From NCBI GenBank assembly GCA_015487095.1, contig WFQM01000021.1:1-41088 (forward strand): DNA of 41,088 nt, written 5' to 3'. Source of the stretch: Gammaproteobacteria bacterium (GTDB lineage: Bacteria > Pseudomonadota > Gammaproteobacteria > SZUA-152). A model generated the notes under the pieces. The model saw nothing but the letters and a program-made list of their open reading frames with translations. It had not been told where the DNA came from and did not search any database. Both the position numbers and the translations under genes were made by a program. This document shows positions 37,311 to 41,088 of the stretch, piece by piece. The number at the start of each line of letters is the position of its first letter. Position 1 is the stretch's first letter.

Positions 37311-37937
37311 TTAGCCGGAAGTCAACTTAATGTTACACCCATTCCGTCGGCGAAGGCCAAAAAGTGCTAATAATCCAACCCCTACCAGAAATAGGGTTTC
37401 TGGTTCAGGGATTGAGGTGGTAACGACATTGATTAATCCGGGGTTAGTACTTGTGGCTAATATCCCCCCATTCTCATCGCCCAAAAACCCACCACCAGAG
37501 ATATTCCCAGTCAGATTCAATACTGATTGCCCAACACTTAAGGCATCAAAAACCAAAGTTGCCAAAATAATGTTAGTGGTGCCAGTTTGCAGCGATGTTA
37601 AACTGGAAAGGAGAGATGACTCTGCCAGGTTTGAAGTTCCCAGGCCATTATTTGTGTTTTCACTTTGAAGCGATAATGAACCACCACCTAACGCATTGCC
37701 AAAAGAAACACTGGCAAGTGATAGAATGCTGTTATCCCAACTGACATCAAAATCAAATGCACCGATATATTCGTTTTGTAAGTTGCTTGCCACAATATTA
37801 ACGGAAGCTTGGCCGGACAACAAAATGGTTTGTGTATTTGGCGAAAAGCTCAAAATCACTGTTGCAAATACTGACTGACTTGTTATAAGCAACAAAGGTA
37901 AAATCATGCCACGTAGAATTAATTTTTTAAGCATCAT
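37311..37937 (-). CDS. PEP-CTERM protein with cohesin-like domain
   Basis: Exported protein of 208 residues. A signal peptide (about 1-25, SQSVFA) is followed by a cohesin-type beta domain (about 26-150). Its N-terminal pattern ILSFSPNTQTILLSGQASVNI and GAFDFDVSWDNSILSLASVSFG is characteristic of cohesin folds. The C-terminal sorting signal is PEP at 177-179, then a hydrophobic span, then RRR. Exosortase should recognise and cleave this tag; no exosortase gene is in the window. Ten residues follow RRR, slightly more than usual. The start is ATG 37937 with AGGAG five bases upstream. The next upstream gene ends in dockerin-like loops. Confidence 0.88.
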   Translation of the reverse strand: MMLKKLILRGMILPLLLITSQSVFATVILSFSPNTQTILLSGQASVNIVASNLQNEYIGAFDFDVSWDNSILSLASVSFGNALGGGSLSLQSENTNNGLGTSNLAESSLLSSLTSLQTGTTNIILATLVFDALSVGQSVLNLTGNISGGGFLGDENGGILATSTNPGLINVVTTSIPEPETLFLVGVGLLALFGLRRRNGCNIKLTSG

Positions 37938-37985
37938 GTGAACTCCTGTTTTTTTCATTAGGTTGCATCAGTTTTTTTTGTGAGT

Positions 37986-38029
37986 TGGCCTCAGCTTTAA
38001 TATCAAAAAAATTATCAAAACAGAGGCCA
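37986..38029. promoter_or_regulatory. inverted repeat upstream of the PEP-CTERM gene
   Basis: TGGCCTC (37986-37992) and GAGGCCA (38023-38029) are perfect complements separated by 30 A/T-rich bases, in the 119-base gap between the dockerin-like gene and the PEP-CTERM gene. It might be an operator pair or a hairpin in a shared transcript. Confidence 0.35.
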
Positions 38030-38056
38030 TTTCCTTACACACTGTTTGTTGTTCTT

Positions 38057-39490
38057 TTAAAGATCCTGGCAATTGTTTAAATCACACTGAAGCGCACATT
38101 GACGTGCATCCAGGACAGTAATGACATTGTCTTTATCCACGTCACGCGGGTCGCTTGAATCTGTTGCCGGTGTATTTCTGGCGGCAAAAATGAGCGAAAT
38201 GTCGTTTGTGTCAATATTATTGTCACCGTCAACATCACATTTCTGTATGGCCAAAACCTGTAGTGTTACCGGACATTGCACAAACCCGCCACTTGAACTG
38301 GTGGCGCTAAAACTCACCAGAACATTGCCGACCTGAGTTGCATCAGGTGTCCAGTTGAATGTGCTCGATACGGGGTTTCCTGTAATGGGCAAAACAGGTG
38401 CCATGGATGCGCCTGATGGTAATCCTGCGCTGTTTAGAGTTACCGTATCACTGGCATCCGGGTCTGACGCAACAATGCCAAATGTTAACGTATTACCCAG
38501 GGTAACAGTCTGAGTTGTATTGCAAATTGGCGGTGAACTTACAGGGGGTTGTATGACAGGTGGTGTAGGATCCACTGTGGTTAATTGTATGAAAAAATCC
38601 AGGGGCACCTTTGTGGTGCCGTCTTCTATCATTACCTGGGTAGAATACAGTGTGTTTCGTCCACGAGTCGCCAGGGTTGCACCCGCAGTGTCCCATGTAT
38701 AAATACCTGTTAACGGATCGATACTTGCGGGGTTGGGTGCATTGCTTCCTGGACTGCCGGGTTGCCTGAAACCTCCTGCCTCTGCTGATGTGGATAAACG
38801 AAATGATATTGTATCGTCATCAACGTCGGTTGCCGGGATTACAAAGCTGCATATGGCATTTATCGGGCACAAAACGACAGGGTCTTGTACGCTCGATGGG
38901 GAATTATTTCCCGCACTTAAATCAATTATCGTTTCCGTCCGATAGTTTCCATTGGAATTATTGATATGTTCGTTAGGGTTCGCGACCCGGGAAATTCTAC
39001 AACAGCTGCGTAAATATGCAGTAAATGATCCTGCGCTGTTATAGGTGTGGTTTAATATTGTATCAATTGGATCTCCTGAATTAGCTATAGGTAAGCTGGT
39101 GGGGTCCACTGCAACACCTGATAACCAGTTGTTTACCGGGTCAATAGATGTTACCAAATATAATAACGAACCAAACGGTGAGCTGACTCTGGAGCCATCA
39201 CCCCAGTTGAATCGAGAACGACCTATACGTTCAAAAATAACATCACCGACACCGGCGACACCGGCCGGGCCGGTGCATGCGGTTCTTGTCATGGAAACCA
39301 AATTTACACATTGGGAGTTATAGCCGTTTCCACGCCACGCATTCAGTAATCTTACATTTACAGAGTTTGTGGTTGTGCCAGCTGTCCATGCTATGTGTCC
39401 ATAGCGAAAGTGAGTTGCTTGTGCTGTTGCTGCGGCTAAAAAAATAATCAGAAATATTGACGACCATAGTATTGGATTTTTTTTACACAT
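38057..39490 (-). CDS. secreted protein with C-terminal dockerin-type calcium loops
   Basis: A 477-residue exported protein of unknown function. The signal peptide (1-25, AAATAQA) is followed by an unrecognised Cys-containing N-terminal domain (about 26-200, beginning THFRYGHIAWT). Cadherin/Ig-like regions (about 205-410) include VDDDTISFRLS and DPDASDTVTL, typical of putative Ig domains. The C-terminal 60 residues hold two EF-hand-like loops, DVDGDNNIDTND and DVDKDNVITVLD, with Asp at positions 1, 3, 5 and 12, flanked by cysteines, as in dockerin type I repeats. The start is ATG 39490 with AAGGAGGG 10 bases upstream. It has no PEP-CTERM tag; binding to the neighbouring cohesin-like protein is a hypothesis. 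Confidence 0.85.
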   Translation of the reverse strand: MCKKNPILWSSIFLIIFLAAATAQATHFRYGHIAWTAGTTTNSVNVRLLNAWRGNGYNSQCVNLVSMTRTACTGPAGVAGVGDVIFERIGRSRFNWGDGSRVSSPFGSLLYLVTSIDPVNNWLSGVAVDPTSLPIANSGDPIDTILNHTYNSAGSFTAYLRSCCRISRVANPNEHINNSNGNYRTETIIDLSAGNNSPSSVQDPVVLCPINAICSFVIPATDVDDDTISFRLSTSAEAGGFRQPGSPGSNAPNPASIDPLTGIYTWDTAGATLATRGRNTLYSTQVMIEDGTTKVPLDFFIQLTTVDPTPPVIQPPVSSPPICNTTQTVTLGNTLTFGIVASDPDASDTVTLNSAGLPSGASMAPVLPITGNPVSSTFNWTPDATQVGNVLVSFSATSSSGGFVQCPVTLQVLAIQKCDVDGDNNIDTNDISLIFAARNTPATDSSDPRDVDKDNVITVLDARQCALQCDLNNCQDL

Positions 39491-39652
39491 TTTCTTCGGA
39501 CCCTCCTTAAGAACTGCTTTTAACGTGTTTGCAGAAATTCCGGGCGTGCTTACAACAGCTCCAAGCATGCTTGCAGAAGTTCTAATTCAGTGAAGTCTTA
39601 AAGAAACGATCGAAAGGCGATCAGACATAAGATCCGCGATCAGCGGGTTCCA

Positions 39653-39668
39653 TCCAACTTTTATGCCA
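39653..39668 (-). promoter_or_regulatory. possible sigma-54-type promoter of the dockerin-like gene
   Basis: The minus strand reads TGGCATAAAAGTTGGA, which keeps TGGCA at -24 and TTG at -12 but has GG instead of GC. It lies 163 bases before the ATG. PEP-CTERM-linked genes are sigma-54 dependent in some bacteria, which is why it is recorded; the match is imperfect. Confidence 0.25.
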
Positions 39669-39822
39669 ATATATTTTACAGGTATTGTAAGTTGTTAATA
39701 TTTAGTGGAATTATTTTATTTATTATTATTTGTTTATGCTTGTTTTTTAAGCATGAGCTACATGGTGTAAAAAATATCGACAATAGTAAGATGGGATAAA
39801 AAAACAAAAACACTGCGGTTAG

Positions 39823-40008
39823 TTTAGAAACGGTAACAGGGAATTTCAAGTTCCTTCCATCCCCTGTCTGGTCAACGAGTATTTCAACAGAGGCGATAAC
39901 TATCCTGACACAGGGGGTTACCGAAGTGGTTTAATTGAACAGAACACTGATTTTCTCAAAAAGGAAATTGTCGCCACTTTGAAATCGATAGCAGTTAGAA
40001 ATTATTGA
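39823..40008 (+). pseudogene. possible C-terminal gene remnant
   Basis: A 61-codon open frame after a TAG contains no ATG or upstream start, but reads as balanced protein-like sequence (for example NEYFNRGDNYPDTGGYRSG and DFLKKEIVATLKSI) up to a TGA. I do not recognise the family. Frames of this length also arise by chance, so the call is weak. Confidence 0.2.
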
Positions 40009-40149
40009 ACGGAGTGGAAAAGGGTGGGGTTATTCAGGCCTGTGGTCTTCGCTTTTCAGGCTGTCGCAAAAAACACTATACTTCCCTTCGCCTGGCGCTC
40101 CGTCGTCGAGCCAAAGGCTTCTGCTCAAACCCGTTTTGGTTCCCCGGAC

Positions 40150-40173
40150 AAAAAAATACCCCGACAAGCGGGG
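40150..40173 (-). terminator. terminator of tRNA-Ser
   Basis: On the minus strand a 5-base GC stem (CCCCG/CGGGG, loop CTTGT) is followed by TATTTTTTT. It begins 16 bases after the tRNA 3' end. Confidence 0.85.
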
Positions 40174-40188
40174 CATTGATTTTATGTA

Positions 40189-40278
40189 TGGCGGAGAGGG
40201 AGGGATTCGAACCCTCGATACGCGTTAACGTATACACGCTTTCCAGGCGTGCTCCTTCAGCCACTCGGACACCTCTCC
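40189..40278 (-). tRNA. tRNA-Ser (anticodon GGA)
   Basis: Ninety bases including an encoded CCA. The acceptor stem is GGAGAGG/CCTCTCC with discriminator G. The anticodon stem CACGC/GCGTG encloses the loop CTGGAAA (anticodon GGA, reading UCC and UCU). The long variable arm is typical of class II tRNA-Ser, and the T arm carries GGTTCGAATCC. A terminator follows. Confidence 0.97.
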
Positions 40279-40651
40279 AGAATTGTTTCTCCAGCCTTTC
40301 GACCCGAAAAACAGCGCGCAAGGGTAAACCAGAACGACGGTGGGCGCAATGTGGGTGGGTGATTTTTGTGCAGATTTTTGATGATAAGTCAGGGTAATTT
40401 CAGGAGAAATTTTTCAGGGTGGTTCTCAAGGCGGGCGGGCTGCTGCCGATAGGTTTAGGAACCTGTCAGGCTTGGGATGAATCTACAGCAAAAAACCATT
40501 TGGGCTTATTTTTTCGATCATTTTCGTTAAATATGTGCAATGTTCGCCTCAAATGATCAAAAAAATGGGCTCAAAATAGCTTTCTCTCGCTACGATTCCC
40601 CAAGTCCGACTGACTCCTAACGTTCAATGCATGGACTGAAGATATCTCGTT
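40279..40651. other. intergenic region tRNA-Ser to motA
   Basis: No gene. An imperfect inverted repeat (about 40509-40524 with 40550-40566, built on TTGATCATTT) lies mid-way. A GCCGATAG at 40445-40452 resembles a flagellar -10 box but has no matching -35. A better-placed candidate promoter is listed at 40572-40598. Confidence 0.45.
40572..40598 (+). promoter_or_regulatory. possible sigma-28 promoter of motA
   Basis: CAAAATAG, 11 bases, then TACGATTC. This keeps the AAA and CGAT cores of TAAAGTTT-N11-GCCGATAA at the right spacing, 54 bases upstream of motA. Half of the positions mismatch. Confidence 0.25.
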
Positions 40652-41088
40652 ATGAAATTTATTATTGGAGTGGTGCTGGTTATTGCTTGTGTGGCGGGAG
40701 GGTTTGTTCTCTCGCATGGCAATTTAATGGCGTTGTGGCAGCCGTTTGAGGTGCTGATTATCTGTGGCGCGGCTTTTGGGGCGTTTGTCATTGCCAATCC
40801 GGGCACGGTGATCAAGGGTGCATTGGGCTCCATCGGCCAATTACTGAAAGGCTCCAAGCATAACAAAAAAAGCTACATGGAGTTGCTGGCGCTGATGTAT
40901 GACCTGTTTACCAAGGCGCGTAAAGAGGGGTTGATGGCGCTGGAGGCCGATATTGATGAGCCCGAGAACAGCCCGATTTTCCAGAAATATCCACAGATCT
41001 TAAAAAATCACCATGCCCTGGATTTTATTGCTGATTATCTGCGCCTGATGGTGGGCGGCAATATGAATCCTTTTGAAATTGAAAATCT
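40652..41088 (+). CDS. motA: flagellar motor stator protein MotA (partial, 3' end outside window)
   Basis: The first 145 codons of the stator subunit that forms the ion channel with MotB. Two N-terminal membrane spans (about 1-20 and 32-50, FEVLIICGAAFGAFVIANP) are followed by the cytoplasmic loop. The torque-generating residues R90 and E98 fall at the same numbers as in E. coli MotA, and LDFIADYLRLMVGGNMNPFEIE matches the family closely. The frame runs off the window edge, so it is incomplete here by position, not by mutation. motB is expected next. A weak ribosome site (GAAG) lies upstream. Confidence 0.94.
   Translation, partial: MKFIIGVVLVIACVAGGFVLSHGNLMALWQPFEVLIICGAAFGAFVIANPGTVIKGALGSIGQLLKGSKHNKKSYMELLALMYDLFTKARKEGLMALEADIDEPENSPIFQKYPQILKNHHALDFIADYLRLMVGGNMNPFEIEN

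Larger units (their letters stand above)
39491..40188. other. long AT-rich intergenic region
   Basis: About 700 bases without a convincing gene. Near the dockerin-like gene are repeated GATC-containing words (39608-39645). The middle (39670-39830) is very AT-rich. Bases 39823-40008 are an open frame lacking a start codon, listed separately. A terminator for the tRNA lies at 40150-40173. Confidence 0.55.

Noticed and set aside
40445-40452. GCCGATAG as a flagellar -10 box for motA
   Set aside because: It is 200 bases from motA and no TAAA-like -35 lies 11 bases upstream.
1-41088. CRISPR array, rRNA, integrase or transposase genes
   Set aside because: No regularly spaced direct repeats, rRNA sequence, or recombinase motifs were found on either strand.

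Overview
The window looks like chromosome of a free-living, flagellated gammaproteobacterium of moderate GC that also carries PEP-CTERM (exosortase) surface proteins. The order def-fmt-rsmB-DUF4390-ntrY-ntrX-trkA-trkH, divergent from LysM-dprA-smg, is a conserved gammaproteobacterial neighbourhood. TtcA, an LpxL/HtrB-type acyltransferase, MetH, AnmK, tRNA-Ser and MotA fit the same assignment. I cannot name the genus from sequence alone.

Layout. 1-10.3 kb is a leftward cluster: translation and RNA functions (def, fmt, rsmB), an NtrY/NtrX-type two-component system, and the Trk potassium uptake system. A long palindromic repeat sits between fmt and rsmB. 10.5-13.4 kb runs rightward: LysM protein, dprA, smg. 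13.7-15.4 kb is a leftward pair, ttcA and a lipid A-type acyltransferase. 15.5-20.0 kb runs rightward: a short NfeD-like membrane protein, a rhodanese, and metH.

20.1-30.5 kb reads as an accessory segment between housekeeping genes and is bounded by inverted-repeat elements. It holds a hipBA toxin-antitoxin pair with two well-spaced operators, a frameshifted small secreted ORF, and a membrane Ser/Thr kinase with three extracytoplasmic repeats. It also holds a VOC protein and a three-gene histidine kinase/response regulator group. A 182-bp foldback element lies at its right end, and one end of the same family sits just behind trkH.

30.6-33.2 kb carries anmK and an M23 endopeptidase, both acting on cell-wall material. 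33.6-39.5 kb is a secretome block: a subtilase with Ig-like domains and an Arg/Gly-rich tail, an SGNH/GDSL hydrolase, a PEP-CTERM protein with a cohesin-like domain, and a secreted protein ending in dockerin-type calcium loops. The last two adjacent genes suggest a possible cohesin-dockerin style surface pair. The window ends with tRNA-Ser(GGA) and the first 145 codons of motA.

Most promising points: the cohesin-like/dockerin-like neighbours, the foldback element and its solo end, the phased hipBA operators, the repeat-bearing Ser/Thr kinase, the Arg/Gly-rich protease tail, and several strong unexplained stem-loops at 33.5 and 37.1-37.2 kb.
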